Source: Streptomyces sp. NBC_00691 | GTDB lineage: Bacteria; Actinomycetota; Actinomycetes; Streptomycetales; Streptomycetaceae | Assembly (NCBI RefSeq): GCF_036226665.1 | Contig: NZ_CP109007.1 | Location: 2,954,501-3,018,500, forward strand | Direction of reading: 5' to 3' | DNA: 64,000 nt | Shown: positions 1-8,951 of the stretch, piece after piece | Position numbering within the stretch: the stretch's first letter is position 1 | Layout: every line of letters begins with the position of its first letter | Notes under the pieces: model-generated | The model's database searches: none | Told to the model about the DNA's origin: nothing | Seen by the model: the letters and a program-made list of their open reading frames with translations, nothing else | Position numbers and translations under genes: made by a program

Positions 1-613
1 TCGCGTGCAGGTCCTCGGCGCGCAGGGCCGCCTCGGCGGCCTCGTCGAAGGCGGGGGCGTGGACGCCGGCGTCGAGGGAGCCGGAAGGAGCGAAGCGTTC
101 GTCGGCGAGGTAGTCGGCGGTCCACACGGCCTCGCCGTGCGACTGGACGGCGCCGCCGAGTCCGTACCCCTCGGCGATCCGCAGACCGGGGGCGATCCTC
201 GGGCCGCCGGCCTGTCCGGTGCGGGAGCCCTCGGTGGTGTGGACGTAGCAGGCTCCGTGCGGGCCACGCAGGGTCACGTACGCCAGGTCGAGGCCGAGGA
301 GCCGCCGGGCCCGGCGGGTGATCACGCGCAGCAGGCTGTCGAGGTCGTACGACAGGGTGAGGTCGCGGGCGGTGTCGCTGAGCGTGGCGAGTCCGGCTTC
401 GCGGCGCGCGTCCTGCTCGCGCCGGGCGTTCACCTCGTCGGCGAGGGCGACGGCCCGTTCGAGGCGGTCGAGTTCCACTCCTGCGAGTCCGGTGCGCCGG
501 GCGTCGTCGAGGAGGGTGTCGAACCGGGCGGGCGGCGCCTGCCGGGCCAGCAGTTCGAGGACTCCGAGCAGCGCGTCGGCACCACCCGCTCCGTCCGCGC
601 CGTGCATGGTCAT
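1..613 (-). CDS. GAF-domain PucR/CdaR-like regulator (3' part missing)
   Basis: The reading frame is open to the window edge, so only about 204 N-terminal residues are visible. Residues about 15-60 are helical and charged ('ELLARQAPPARF', 'AGVELDRLERAVALADEV'). A GAF sensory domain follows from about residue 68 ('LATLSDTARDLTL', 'LLGLDLAYVTLRG', 'GYGLGGAVQSHGEAVWTADY'). In Streptomyces this head is typical of GAF/PucR-type activators that end in a helix-turn-helix, but the DNA-binding part lies outside the window. The first ATG is preceded by a G-rich stretch that can act as ribosome binding site; a second ATG lies two codons in. The ligand cannot be inferred. Confidence 0.7.
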   Translation of the reverse strand, partial: MTMHGADGAGGADALLGVLELLARQAPPARFDTLLDDARRTGLAGVELDRLERAVALADEVNARREQDARREAGLATLSDTARDLTLSYDLDSLLRVITRRARRLLGLDLAYVTLRGPHGACYVHTTEGSRTGQAGGPRIAPGLRIAEGYGLGGAVQSHGEAVWTADYLADERFAPSGSLDAGVHAPAFDEAAEAALRAEDLHA

Positions 614-827
614 GGCCCCGTCCCCCGTGGTCGAGCGAAATCGGGCACCTGGGAGGAAACCCGTACTGCTCGCCGAAAGTAATTCGGCTTCGGAAGTCGG
701 TCAACGGTGAGTTCCCGCACTTCGTTCCCGGTGAAGGCCCCGGGAAGGCGTCCGGCTGGTCAGACCGGCCGTCCTCCGGGGGCTGTGATGTCGATCGGGC
801 GGCCGCGTTCCGGGCCGCGTCGGGGCG

Positions 828-1709
828 TCAGCCCACGGAACCCGCCGGTACGAGCCGGGCTCGCGCGGGGCTGAACTGGGCGGGGACGCGGGACGCGTAG
901 AGCGGGCGGACCTCGGTGTTCCGTACGGCGAGGACCGAGCGCTGGAGGCGGCGCAGCCGCGCCGAGGGCTCCATGCCGCTCTCCCCCTTGAGGGCCGCGC
1001 GCAGCCGCTCGTACACGGTGAGGGCCTCGTCGTGCTGGCCGCAGCGCAGCAGGGCCACCATGTAGTGGGCGTGGAGGGGCTCGTTGGTGCGGTAGCGGGC
1101 GACGAGCCCGGAGAGTTCGGAGACGAGGTCGGCGTGCCGGCCGAGGCCCAACTGGGCTTCCACCCACTGGTCGAGGACGCTCAGCCGCGAGGTCTCCAGG
1201 CGCTCGACCTCTCTGCGGAGGCGGGGCCCGGCGGCGACGCCCGCGTAGGGTTCGCCGCGCCACAGGGCGAGTGCCTCGCCGAGGCGGAGCGCGGCGCGGG
1301 CGAGGTCGCCGGCCTCCATGGCGCGGTATCCGGCGCCGGCCGCGCGCTCGAACTGCCGGACGTCGTTGGTGCCGCCGCCGGTGTCGAGCCGGTAGCCGCC
1401 GGGCTGGGAGACGAGGATCGCTTCGGCGGTGCGCCGGTCGGACCAGCCGGGCCCGGGCTCCGCCGAGGGGGCGCCGCGCAGGGCGCCGGTGATCAGGGTG
1501 CGCAACTCGGCTATGTGGGACTGGAGTTCGGCGCGGGCGCCGCGCGGCGCACCGGACGGCCAGAGCTCCTCGGTGAGCACCGTCACGGGGACGACCTGGT
1601 CGGCGCTGGCCGTGAGCAGGGCGAGGAGCTGCCGGGGCGCGGCGGCTGTCGGCGTGATCGACACCCCGTGCTCACGTACCGACAGTCCCCCCAGAATCCG
1701 GACGTCCAC
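828..1709 (-). CDS. SARP-family transcriptional regulator (OmpR-type HTH plus BTAD)
   Basis: A 293-residue protein with the two-part SARP layout: a winged-helix DNA-binding domain (about 1-95, 'VDVRILGGLSV', 'VLTEELWP', 'ELQSHIAELR') and a bacterial transcriptional activation domain (about 115-265, 'RLGEALALWRGEPYA', 'LLRCGQHDEALTVYERLR'). SARPs usually activate secondary-metabolite clusters, but no biosynthetic genes are next to it here, so it is an orphan and its target is unknown. I chose the GTG start because a GGAGGGGG ribosome binding site sits just upstream and the SARP homology begins there; a longer frame from an upstream ATG adds 36 residues unlike the family. Two mutually exclusive palindromes lie about 120-145 bp upstream. 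Confidence 0.85.
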   Translation of the reverse strand: MDVRILGGLSVREHGVSITPTAAAPRQLLALLTASADQVVPVTVLTEELWPSGAPRGARAELQSHIAELRTLITGALRGAPSAEPGPGWSDRRTAEAILVSQPGGYRLDTGGGTNDVRQFERAAGAGYRAMEAGDLARAALRLGEALALWRGEPYAGVAAGPRLRREVERLETSRLSVLDQWVEAQLGLGRHADLVSELSGLVARYRTNEPLHAHYMVALLRCGQHDEALTVYERLRAALKGESGMEPSARLRRLQRSVLAVRNTEVRPLYASRVPAQFSPARARLVPAGSVG

Positions 1710-1828
1710 CTTGCCCCCTCCATGCCTGTGCGGTGTCAGCGCGCGGGATGACTCTCGATGATTAGAAAAGACCCCCGTAGGCATGTCAATAAGAAACCGG
1801 AGGGTACGGAAACCCAACCCGGGATATC

Positions 1829-1853
1829 GGGGTGATTCACCCCCTTTGGGGGG
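1829..1853. promoter_or_regulatory. Two overlapping palindromes upstream of the SARP gene
   Basis: GGGGTGA-T-TCACCCC (1829-1843) shares its CCCC arm with a second palindrome, CCCCC-TTT-GGGGGG (1840-1853). The two hairpins cannot form together. The position, about 120-145 bp before the SARP start, fits an operator or 5' leader element; the function is inferred only. Confidence 0.4.
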
Positions 1854-2035
1854 CTATAAGGACGTAAGATTTTCGTCACTGGCGCAGACCGACACATGCC
1901 TGAAGACTGTTTCCGGACTCGTAGGTACGCTTTCGCGGGACCCTTGTGGATGTTGAAGAGGCCGACACGCGCGAGTTCACGCCAGAAACAGTCCACCGGG
2001 TACGGTTCCGCGGCCGGTCGGCTGCTCACGCGACC

Positions 2036-2063
2036 GCCGGGCAGTCCGCGGGGGCTGCCCGGC
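2036..2063 (-). terminator. Hairpin downstream of the DUF1772 gene
   Basis: A perfect 9-bp stem, GCCGGGCAG / CTGCCCGGC, with a 10-nt loop lies about 45 bp past the stop of the DUF1772-like gene. There is no T-tract, as is common for Streptomyces terminators. Confidence 0.55.
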
Positions 2064-2108
2064 GAGCCGGGAGCGGCAGGGCCGGGAAGGAAGGGGCGGG
2101 GCCGTGCG

Positions 2109-2576
2109 CTAGACGACGGCCGCGGCGGTCAGCAGGCCGAACGCCACGACGATCAGGGGCGTACGGATCCCGTGGAAGCCGTTCCAGCGCTTCTCGAAGG
2201 CGGACCGGACGGCCGCCGGCTCGCCACCGGTGGCCTCGGAAGCGGCCAGCGCGTTGTTCAGCGGGACGTTGCCCCCGATGGTGACCGCGTGGTTGAGGGC
2301 CGCGCACACGAGGCCCGCGAGCACCAGCCACTTCTGGGTGTCGGTCCGTCCGTCGACGGGGACGAGGAACGCGGCGACGGGGAAGGCGACCACTCCGAGG
2401 AAGACGCTCAGGAACACGCCCCTCGGGACGGCCTCGTTGATCCGGCGCATCGCGGTGACGAACTCGGCGTCCGTCAGACGGGCGAGCGCGGGCATGATCC
2501 CGGTCTGGAAGATCAGCATGAAACCGGCGTAGAGGCCGGTGCATCCGATGGCGAGGGCGAGCAGCAGGGAGGCCAT
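2109..2576 (-). CDS. DUF1772-family small integral membrane protein
   Basis: A 155-residue protein with four hydrophobic segments (about 2-22, 57-80, 88-105 and 133-155) and the DUF1772 pattern: an N-terminal 'GLYAGFMLIFQTGIMPALARL' followed by 'GNVPLNNAL' and 'WNGFHGIRT' between helices. The family includes anthrone-oxygenase-like proteins, but most members have no assigned reaction and I assign none. The chosen ATG begins the first membrane helix. It has no Shine-Dalgarno; GAGAAT lies six bases upstream, so the mRNA may be leaderless. An upstream ATG would add 10 polar residues. The VWA lipoprotein gene ends 33 bp upstream in the same direction, so the two may be cotranscribed. Confidence 0.75.
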   Translation of the reverse strand: MASLLLALAIGCTGLYAGFMLIFQTGIMPALARLTDAEFVTAMRRINEAVPRGVFLSVFLGVVAFPVAAFLVPVDGRTDTQKWLVLAGLVCAALNHAVTIGGNVPLNNALAASEATGGEPAAVRSAFEKRWNGFHGIRTPLIVVAFGLLTAAAVV

Positions 2577-2609
2577 GCGGCCATTCTCACCCGCTGCCCG
2601 CCCCACGTG

Positions 2610-4208
2610 TCAGCTGTACGGATCTCCGGATTTCGACTCACCCTCGTGGACGGCCCCTTCGGCCGGCCCGCGAAGCCCGTCGGCCTGCCGTACGGCCTCG
2701 GCCAGCTCCCGCACCACCGCGGAGCCCGACCGGCCGGCGATCGACTCGGCGCGCTCCGCGAGCACCCGGAGACCCGGGGCGCCCGGCAGGTCGCCGCCGC
2801 GCAGGGCGTCCGCGAAGTAGGCGCTGATCGCCGTCAGTTGCAGACTGTCGTGACCGCCGCCCCAGAGGTCACCGGTGAGGGCGGACGTGCCGACCGAGCC
2901 GGAACGCTCGTGGGGCGCGCGCGTGGCCGGGTCGAGCCAGCGGACGGTGGCGGTGGCCACCGGGCCGCTCGCCCCGGCCCTGGTCCTGACCGCGTACAGC
3001 GCGGTGACCGTGTGGCCGGCGCCGACCTCACCGCCGTCGACCCGGTCGTTCCGGAAGTCCTCGTCGGCGACCTCCCGGTTCTCGTAGCCGATCAGCCGGA
3101 ACCGCTCCACGGTCCGCCGGTCGAAGGAGACCTGCGCCTTGGCGTCCCGGGCGCGCAGCTCGACATGGGCGGGCAGCTGGTCGACGAAGACCTTGCGGGC
3201 CTGCGCGGAGTCGGAGACGTACGTGGTCTGGCCGTCGCCCCGGTCGGCGAGCCGCTCCATGAGCGCGTCGCCGTAGTCACTGCCCACACCGACGCCGAAG
3301 AGGGTGATCCCGTACCGCTTCCGCTCCCCCTCGATGCGTTCCAGGATCGTCCCGGCCTCGGTGGCACCCGTGTTGGCGAGCGCGTCGGAGAGCAGTACGA
3401 CCCGGTTGGTGGCGCCCTCGCGGTGGCCCTTGACGGCCACGTCGTAGCCGGTGCGGACGCCCGCCTCGACATTGGTGGACGAGCTCGTCGCGAGGGAGTC
3501 CACCACCTCGCGGATCCGGCCGCGGGCGTCGCCCACCCGGGTCATCGGCAGCCGGGTCTCGGCCTGGTCGCTGAAGGTGACGAGGCCGATCGAGTCGTCG
3601 TCGCGCAGCTCGTCGGCGAGCAGCCCGAGCGACTCCTTGACGAGGTCGAGCCGGCCCGGCTCGCCCATCGAGCCGGAGACGTCGACGACGAACGTGAGGG
3701 CGGCGGGCGGGCGTTCCCCGCTCCGGTCCGCCGCGCGCGTGGCGAGGCCGACCCGGACCAGGGACCAGCCGTCCTGACCGGCGCGGGCCCCGTCGAGGGT
3801 CACGCTGAAGCCGTTGTCCTCCGGACGCGGGTAGTCGGGACGGAAGCTGTTGACGAACTCCTCGGGGCGGACGGTCGCCGGGTCGGGCAGCCTTCCCTCG
3901 GCGAGGGTGCGGCGGGCGTAGCCGTACGAGGCGGTGTCCACGTCCAGGGCGAACGTGGAGAGGTAGTCGGCGGCGGGCGCGGAGGACGGCCGGCGGCCGT
4001 CCTCCCCCTCCGGGTTCACCGTGGCCGCTCCCCCGCCGGGGGCCGCCGGGGCGGTCCGGCCGCTCTCGCCCCGCGCCCGGTCGGCGCTGCTCCGTTCGTC
4101 GCCGGCGCCGCAGCCTCCGACGGCCAGTCCGGCCGCCAGCAGAGCCGCGGCGGTGGCCGAGAACCGGGCCCGTCGGCGTCCGACCGCCCACATGTCCTGT
4201 CGTCCCAT
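2610..4208 (-). CDS. von Willebrand factor A domain lipoprotein (YfbK-like)
   Basis: A 532-residue surface protein. The N-terminus is a lipoprotein signal: basic start, hydrophobic stretch (about 18-32) and a lipobox ending at Cys33 ('LAVGGC'), then a disordered Gly/Pro-rich linker to about residue 78. The VWA N-terminal region covers about 80-165 ('STFALDVDTASYGYARRTL'). The VWA domain follows with an intact metal-ion-dependent adhesion motif D176-x-S178-x-S180, and later 'TSSSTNVEAG' and 'VLLSDALANTG'. The C-terminal third matches the DUF3520-type module common in YfbK relatives. It probably sits on the outer face of the membrane and binds an unknown partner through a divalent metal. GGGGGAGAT precedes the ATG. 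No linked ATPase or chaperone gene is adjacent. Confidence 0.88.
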   Translation of the reverse strand: MGRQDMWAVGRRRARFSATAAALLAAGLAVGGCGAGDERSSADRARGESGRTAPAAPGGGAATVNPEGEDGRRPSSAPAADYLSTFALDVDTASYGYARRTLAEGRLPDPATVRPEEFVNSFRPDYPRPEDNGFSVTLDGARAGQDGWSLVRVGLATRAADRSGERPPAALTFVVDVSGSMGEPGRLDLVKESLGLLADELRDDDSIGLVTFSDQAETRLPMTRVGDARGRIREVVDSLATSSSTNVEAGVRTGYDVAVKGHREGATNRVVLLSDALANTGATEAGTILERIEGERKRYGITLFGVGVGSDYGDALMERLADRGDGQTTYVSDSAQARKVFVDQLPAHVELRARDAKAQVSFDRRTVERFRLIGYENREVADEDFRNDRVDGGEVGAGHTVTALYAVRTRAGASGPVATATVRWLDPATRAPHERSGSVGTSALTGDLWGGGHDSLQLTAISAYFADALRGGDLPGAPGLRVLAERAESIAGRSGSAVVRELAEAVRQADGLRGPAEGAVHEGESKSGDPYS

Positions 4209-4424
4209 GCCATCTCCCCCTCTTGGTAAGCCACTTGTGAATGTGACGAACGAGAGGGCCGCTGGGAGCAGTCGAAGGAGTTGCGGATGGATCTCGATGC
4301 GGCAACGGCGAACAGCGGCTCACGGGTATGGCATGGATTCGCCATCCTTCTCAACAGGGGTTGTCACCGTGTGCAGTCACATGCGTACATGGAGTGGACA
4401 TCGATCGGGCGGGGGTGGTCAGCG

Positions 4425-5144
4425 GTGGCAGAGAGCGCGGGCTCCGTGATGCTCGCCCGTTCGGCGATGAACCGGGCCGCGACCGAGGGACAGCGGCCCG
4501 CGGGGCGCCCGGTCCGGGGTGCGCGGCGCATCAGCGCGGCGCTCGCCGGGCTGGCCGCTTCCACCCGGTACGAGTTGCTGACCTTCGACGACCCGGTCGC
4601 GTCGGCGGGCTGCGCGATCCCCGGGCCGTTCCTGGAGCTGGCGGAGGCCTGCATGCGGGCGGCGGCGGAGCGGGCCGGCGAGGTCCGGCGGATCGTGCCG
4701 CGGCACGCGTTGCCTCATCTGGAGGGCGGGCTCCGGCTCCCCGGCCGGGCCCGGCTCGCGGAGGCCATCCCGTTCAAGATGATCGTCGTCGACCGGACGG
4801 TGGCCGCGGTCCCGCTCGACCTGGAACTGCTCTACAACGGGCTGCTGCTGATCCGCGACCCGGTGGTGGTTCAGGCCCTCGCCCGGGCGCATCACGCCTG
4901 CTGGGTGACGGCCGAGGAGCTGACGTACGCGCCGCCGCCCCCACGGCCGCCGTGCGACCTGTCGCCGCAGCTGCGTCCGGTGCTCGACGCCCTGCTGTCC
5001 GGGGTCACGGACGAGACGGCGGCGGCCCGGCTCGGCATGTCCGCGCGCACCTACAGCCGGCGGGTGGGCGAGCTGATGGCCGCCCTCGGCACGACGAGCC
5101 GCTTCCGCGCGGGCGCGGAAGCGGCTCGAAGGGGGTGGCTGTGA
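4425..5144 (+). CDS. LuxR-type helix-turn-helix regulator
   Basis: About 239 residues. The N-terminal two thirds ('YELLTFDDPV', 'IPFKMIVVDRTVAAVPLDLELLYNGLLLIRDPVVVQAL') resemble the effector half of TrmB/LuxR-like Streptomyces regulators, where a degraded phospholipase-D-like fold reads an unknown signal. The C-terminus is a LuxR-type HTH ('PVLDALLSGVTDETAAARLGM', 'SARTYSRRVGELMAALG'). The GTG start is preceded by GGGGGTGG; an ATG 12 codons upstream is an alternative, so the N-terminus is uncertain. It is divergent from the VWA lipoprotein gene and convergent with the ABC permease gene. The target is unknown. Confidence 0.7.
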   Translation: MAESAGSVMLARSAMNRAATEGQRPAGRPVRGARRISAALAGLAASTRYELLTFDDPVASAGCAIPGPFLELAEACMRAAAERAGEVRRIVPRHALPHLEGGLRLPGRARLAEAIPFKMIVVDRTVAAVPLDLELLYNGLLLIRDPVVVQALARAHHACWVTAEELTYAPPPPRPPCDLSPQLRPVLDALLSGVTDETAAARLGMSARTYSRRVGELMAALGTTSRFRAGAEAARRGWL

Positions 5145-5213
5145 GCAGAAGACCCTAGGGCCCCGGTCGGGACCGCCGACGCGGAATGCCGGGCGGGAGT
5201 CGCCGGTCGGGGC

Positions 5214-6095
5214 CTACGACACGATGTCCTTGCGGGCGAAGCCGCGGAAGGCGAGGGCGAAGAGGACGAGGGCGTACGTCAGCGAGATCGCCGTGCCCTT
5301 CACCATGCCGCTCCACTCCAGCTGCGGCTGGAGCGCGTCGATCCAGGCGAACTGCCAGTGCGCGGGCAGGTAGTCGCGCCAGTCGCCGAGCGCCGTGACC
5401 GCGTCCAGGACATTGCCGACGATCGTCAGGCCGACGGCCCCGCCGACCGCGCCGAGCGGGGCGTCGGTCCGGGTGGAGAGCCAGAAGGCCAGGCCTGCGG
5501 TGACCAGTTGGGAGGCGAAGACGAAGGCGACGGCGATAGCGATGCGGAGCACCGCGTCCCCGGCGGGCACCGCGCCGCCGGTGGGCAGCTGGAGCGGGCC
5601 CCAGCCGTAGGCGACCGAGCCCACGGCCAGGGCGACGAGCGGCAGGAGGATCATCGCGGCCGCGCTGTAGGCGAGGGCCACCACCAGCTTGGAGGCGAGG
5701 AGCCGGGACCGGGGCACGGGCGCGGCCAGCAGGTAGCGCAGGGAGGACCAGCTCGCCTCGGAGGCGACGGTGTCCCCGCAGAACAGCGCGACCGGGACGA
5801 CGAGGAGGAACCCGGCCGAGACGAAGAGACTGGTCGCGGCGAAGTTGGCGCCGGAGGCGGTCGCCGTGTCCATCAGGGTGATACGGCCGCTCCCGCCGCG
5901 GTCCTGGTCGCCGCCGATCGCGAAGGCGATCAGCAGGACGAACGGCAGGGCGACCAGGATGCCGCCCATGATCAGGGTGCGGCGGCGCTTCCACTGGCGC
6001 AGGGCCTCGACGCGCAGCGGCAGGGTGCGTCCGGCGCGGTAGCCGGGGGCGGCGGACTCCGCGGGAGCCGGGGGGGTGTCGAGCAGCGGGCTCAT
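5214..6095 (-). CDS. ABC-2 type transporter permease
   Basis: A 293-residue integral membrane protein with about six hydrophobic helices (first 'TLIMGGILVALPFVLLIAFA'; others 'SAGFLLVVPVALFCGDTV', 'SAAAMILLPLVALAVGSVAY', 'LRIAIAVAFVFASQLVTAGLA', a C-terminal pair). The segment 'SEASWSSLRYLLAAPVPRSRLLASKLVV' is the usual ABC-2 permease signature between helices 2 and 3. It is the membrane partner of the ATPase encoded immediately upstream: the ATG overlaps the TGA of that gene by four bases (ATGA), implying translational coupling and fixed stoichiometry. The transported substrate is unknown; the hydrolase fused to the ATPase hints at work on something outside the cell. Confidence 0.88.
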   Translation of the reverse strand: MSPLLDTPPAPAESAAPGYRAGRTLPLRVEALRQWKRRRTLIMGGILVALPFVLLIAFAIGGDQDRGGSGRITLMDTATASGANFAATSLFVSAGFLLVVPVALFCGDTVASEASWSSLRYLLAAPVPRSRLLASKLVVALAYSAAAMILLPLVALAVGSVAYGWGPLQLPTGGAVPAGDAVLRIAIAVAFVFASQLVTAGLAFWLSTRTDAPLGAVGGAVGLTIVGNVLDAVTALGDWRDYLPAHWQFAWIDALQPQLEWSGMVKGTAISLTYALVLFALAFRGFARKDIVS

Positions 6096-8815
6096 GCGGC
6101 TCCTCCTCCGATCAGGGTCAGGAAGGCGTCTTCGAGGCGACGGTGCGGGCCGACGCCGGTCAGCGGCACGTCCAGGGCGACGAGTTCGCCGATGAGGGCG
6201 GTCGGGTCGAGGGTGTCGAGGAGGACGAGGATCCCGCCGTCGGTCCGGGTCGCCGCGGCGACGCCCGGGAGGGCGCCGACCTTCTCGACGAGCGCGTCGG
6301 GGACGGGCTCTCCGAGGGTGACGAGCAGGGTGTCGCCCGAATCGGTGATCTCGGCGACCGGTCCGGCCTGCACGAGCTGTCCCCGGTCCATGACGACGAG
6401 GTGGGTGCAGGACTGTTCGACCTCGGCGAGGAGGTGGCTGGAGACGATGACGGTACGGCCGCCGGCCGCGTACCGGATCATCACCTCGCGCATCTCGCGG
6501 ATCTGCGGCGGGTCGAGTCCGTTGGTGGGCTCGTCCAGGATCAGCAGGTCGGGCAGGCCGAGCATGGCCTGGGCGAGGGCGAGGCGCTGCCGCATGCCCT
6601 GCGAGTAGGTGCGGACGGCCCGGTCGAGGGCGTTGCCCAGGTTGGCGATGCGCAGGGCCTCGTCGGCGTGGGCGTCCTCGGCGGGGCGGCCGGTGGCCTT
6701 CCAGTACAGGTCCAGGTTCTCCCGGCCGTTGAGGTGCGGCAGGAAGCCGGCGCCCTCGACGAAGGAGCCGACGCGGGAGAGGACCGGCGCGCCGGGCCGG
6801 ATGGCCTGGCCGAAGACCCGGATCTCCCCCTCGTCGGGGGTGATCAGGCCCATCAGCATGCGCAGGGTGGTGGTCTTCCCCGCGCCGTTGGGTCCGAGGA
6901 GACCGAGGACCTGGCCCTGCTCGACGCGGAAGGTGAGGTCCTTGACGCTGTACCGGTCGCCGCCCTTGTACTTCTTGGAGAGCCCGGTGATCTGGAGCGG
7001 CACGGCGGTCGGTTCGGAGTCGGGAGCGGGGGCGGCGGTGCGGCGGCGGGCGGTGAGCAGCAGCGCGGCGGCGACGGCGAGGCCGAGGAGCGGCAGGCCC
7101 CAGACCCACCAGGGCAGGGCGGCGGCCTGGGTGTCGAGGCCGGAGGCGGTGGGGACGGTGAGCGGGCCCTCGACGGCGACGGTGTAGTCGGCGGGGACGG
7201 CCGGGGAGGCGTAGCCGAGGTCGGTGGCGGCGACGACGAGCCGGAGCCGGTGTCCGGCCTCCACCTCGTGGTCGATGGCGGGCAGGGTCAGCGTGACGCT
7301 CTTCCCGTTCCCGGCGCCTTCGACGCGGACGGGGGCGACGAGCTGCGCGGGCAGCACCTGCTGACGGCCGTCGGGCCCGACGTCGTACGCCTTGGCGAAG
7401 AGGACGGCGGAACCGTCGGTGGCGGTGGAGGTGACCTTGACGCGGACGGTCGGGGTGCCGGTGATCCGGAGCGGCTCGTCCTGCGGCTTCGCGTCGAAGC
7501 GGGCGTGCTGGCCGGGGAAGTCGAGGGAGAGGCCGACGCCGAGGGAGGAGAGGCCGGCGACCCCGCCGCCGAGGCCGGGGACGGCCGAGACGGCGGGTGG
7601 TGCGGCGCCGGCGGGGTTCGCGAAGGTCTGCGCCGGTCCGGCGAGCGGGATGCTCGCGCCGCCGGAGGTGAGGCCCGGGTAGCGGTCGGCGGTCGCGGCG
7701 CGCAGGGTGGCCTGCCCGTCGGTGGAGTCGACGCCGCCGGTACGGCTGACGCGGAAGGCGGGGCCGGTGTCGGCGGAGGTGTCCTTCTTCAGCCAGCGGT
7801 CGAACCAGGTGCTGATCCGCCGCTCGACGCGGTCGGTCTCGCGGTCGCCGCCGTCGTGGCCGCCGGAGATCCAGTCGACGGAGACGGGGGCGCCGTTGGC
7901 GGTGAGGGCGCGGGCCATGGCGTCGGACTGGGCCAGGGTGAAGAGCGAGTCGGACTGGCCCTGGACGAGGAGCGCGGGCACCTTGATCCTGGCGCCGACG
8001 GCGGAGGGGCTGCGGGCTTCGAGGAGGGCGCGGGCGGCGGCGTCGGGCTTCCCGGCGACGGCGACGCGTTCGTAGAGGGAGCAGAGCTCGGGGGTGAACC
8101 GGCCGCAGGCGGCCGCCCTGCCCCGGGGGGTCTCACCCGCGGGGGCCTTCCCGGTGGGGGCCTCACCCGCGGGCTTCTCCGTGGGGGGCTTCTCCGGCGT
8201 CGCCGGGGCTCCCGGCCGGTTCCCCGCGGAGAAGAAGATCCCGGCCCAGAGCTTCTTGAAGACGCCGTCCGGGAAGAGGGCGTCGGCGAGGTTCCAGTAG
8301 GTGATCTGCGGGGCGATGGCGTCGACGCGTGCGTCGTGGCCGGCGGCGAGCAGGGAGATCGCGCCGCCGTAGGAGGCGCCGGTGACGCCGACGCGCGGGT
8401 CGCCCGGCTTGTCGAGGAGGACCTCGGGCCGGGCGGCGAGCCAGTCGATCAGCTTCCGGGCGTCCTCGACCTCGTGGTCGGGGTCGTTGAGCCCGATCTC
8501 GCCGCCGGAGGCGCCGAAGCCGCGCGCGGACCAGGTGAGGACGGCGTAGCCGTCCCGGGCGAGCCGCTCGGCCTGGGCGCGGACGTCGTCCTTGGAGCCG
8601 CCGAAGCCGTGGCCGAGGAGAACGGCCGGCCGGCGTCCGCCGGCGTCGCCGGTGAAGTACGAGGTGTCGATACGGGTGCCGTCGAGGTCGAGCATCCGGT
8701 CCGCCCGGTGCACGGGCGGCGGATCGTCCGAGGCGACGGCGGTCCAGGTGCCGGCACCCGCGAGGACGGCGAGGACGGCGGTGACCGCGGCCCACCGGGG
8801 AAGTCGGAGTCGCAT
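6092..8815 (-). CDS. Secreted X-Pro-peptidase-like hydrolase fused to ABC-2 ATPase
   Basis: A 907-residue multidomain protein. Residues 1-29 form a membrane signal/anchor. An alpha/beta hydrolase of the S15/CocE type covers about 35-345: oxyanion motif 'HGFGG' at 69-73, nucleophile elbow GASYGG with Ser148, and candidate Asp289 ('QGQSD') and His320 ('SGGHD'). A Pro/Thr/Lys-rich insert lies at about 200-235. A beta-rich X-Pro dipeptidyl-peptidase C-terminal domain covers about 425-550. A membrane span (568-590, 'WWVWGLPLLGLAVAAALLL') precedes a cytoplasmic ABC ATPase (606-905) with Walker A GPNGAGKT (641-648), signature 'YSQGM', Walker B 'LLILDEP' and switch His 'SSHLL'. The predicted topology puts the hydrolase outside and the ATPase inside. 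The downstream permease gene overlaps by four bases. Substrate unknown. Confidence 0.88.
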   Translation of the reverse strand: MRLRLPRWAAVTAVLAVLAGAGTWTAVASDDPPPVHRADRMLDLDGTRIDTSYFTGDAGGRRPAVLLGHGFGGSKDDVRAQAERLARDGYAVLTWSARGFGASGGEIGLNDPDHEVEDARKLIDWLAARPEVLLDKPGDPRVGVTGASYGGAISLLAAGHDARVDAIAPQITYWNLADALFPDGVFKKLWAGIFFSAGNRPGAPATPEKPPTEKPAGEAPTGKAPAGETPRGRAAACGRFTPELCSLYERVAVAGKPDAAARALLEARSPSAVGARIKVPALLVQGQSDSLFTLAQSDAMARALTANGAPVSVDWISGGHDGGDRETDRVERRISTWFDRWLKKDTSADTGPAFRVSRTGGVDSTDGQATLRAATADRYPGLTSGGASIPLAGPAQTFANPAGAAPPAVSAVPGLGGGVAGLSSLGVGLSLDFPGQHARFDAKPQDEPLRITGTPTVRVKVTSTATDGSAVLFAKAYDVGPDGRQQVLPAQLVAPVRVEGAGNGKSVTLTLPAIDHEVEAGHRLRLVVAATDLGYASPAVPADYTVAVEGPLTVPTASGLDTQAAALPWWVWGLPLLGLAVAAALLLTARRRTAAPAPDSEPTAVPLQITGLSKKYKGGDRYSVKDLTFRVEQGQVLGLLGPNGAGKTTTLRMLMGLITPDEGEIRVFGQAIRPGAPVLSRVGSFVEGAGFLPHLNGRENLDLYWKATGRPAEDAHADEALRIANLGNALDRAVRTYSQGMRQRLALAQAMLGLPDLLILDEPTNGLDPPQIREMREVMIRYAAGGRTVIVSSHLLAEVEQSCTHLVVMDRGQLVQAGPVAEITDSGDTLLVTLGEPVPDALVEKVGALPGVAAATRTDGGILVLLDTLDPTALIGELVALDVPLTGVGPHRRLEDAFLTLIGGGAA

Positions 8816-8951
8816 GGTGTCGAGCCTAAGCGGACCGCCTGTGCGCCACGGCTGCCCGGAGACGGAAGTACCCCACCTCCTCCGGTCGTACGCAGTACGG
8901 TCCGCGTACAGCAGGCGCGGTACGCGGAGACGCGAGCACACGGAGGCGGCG

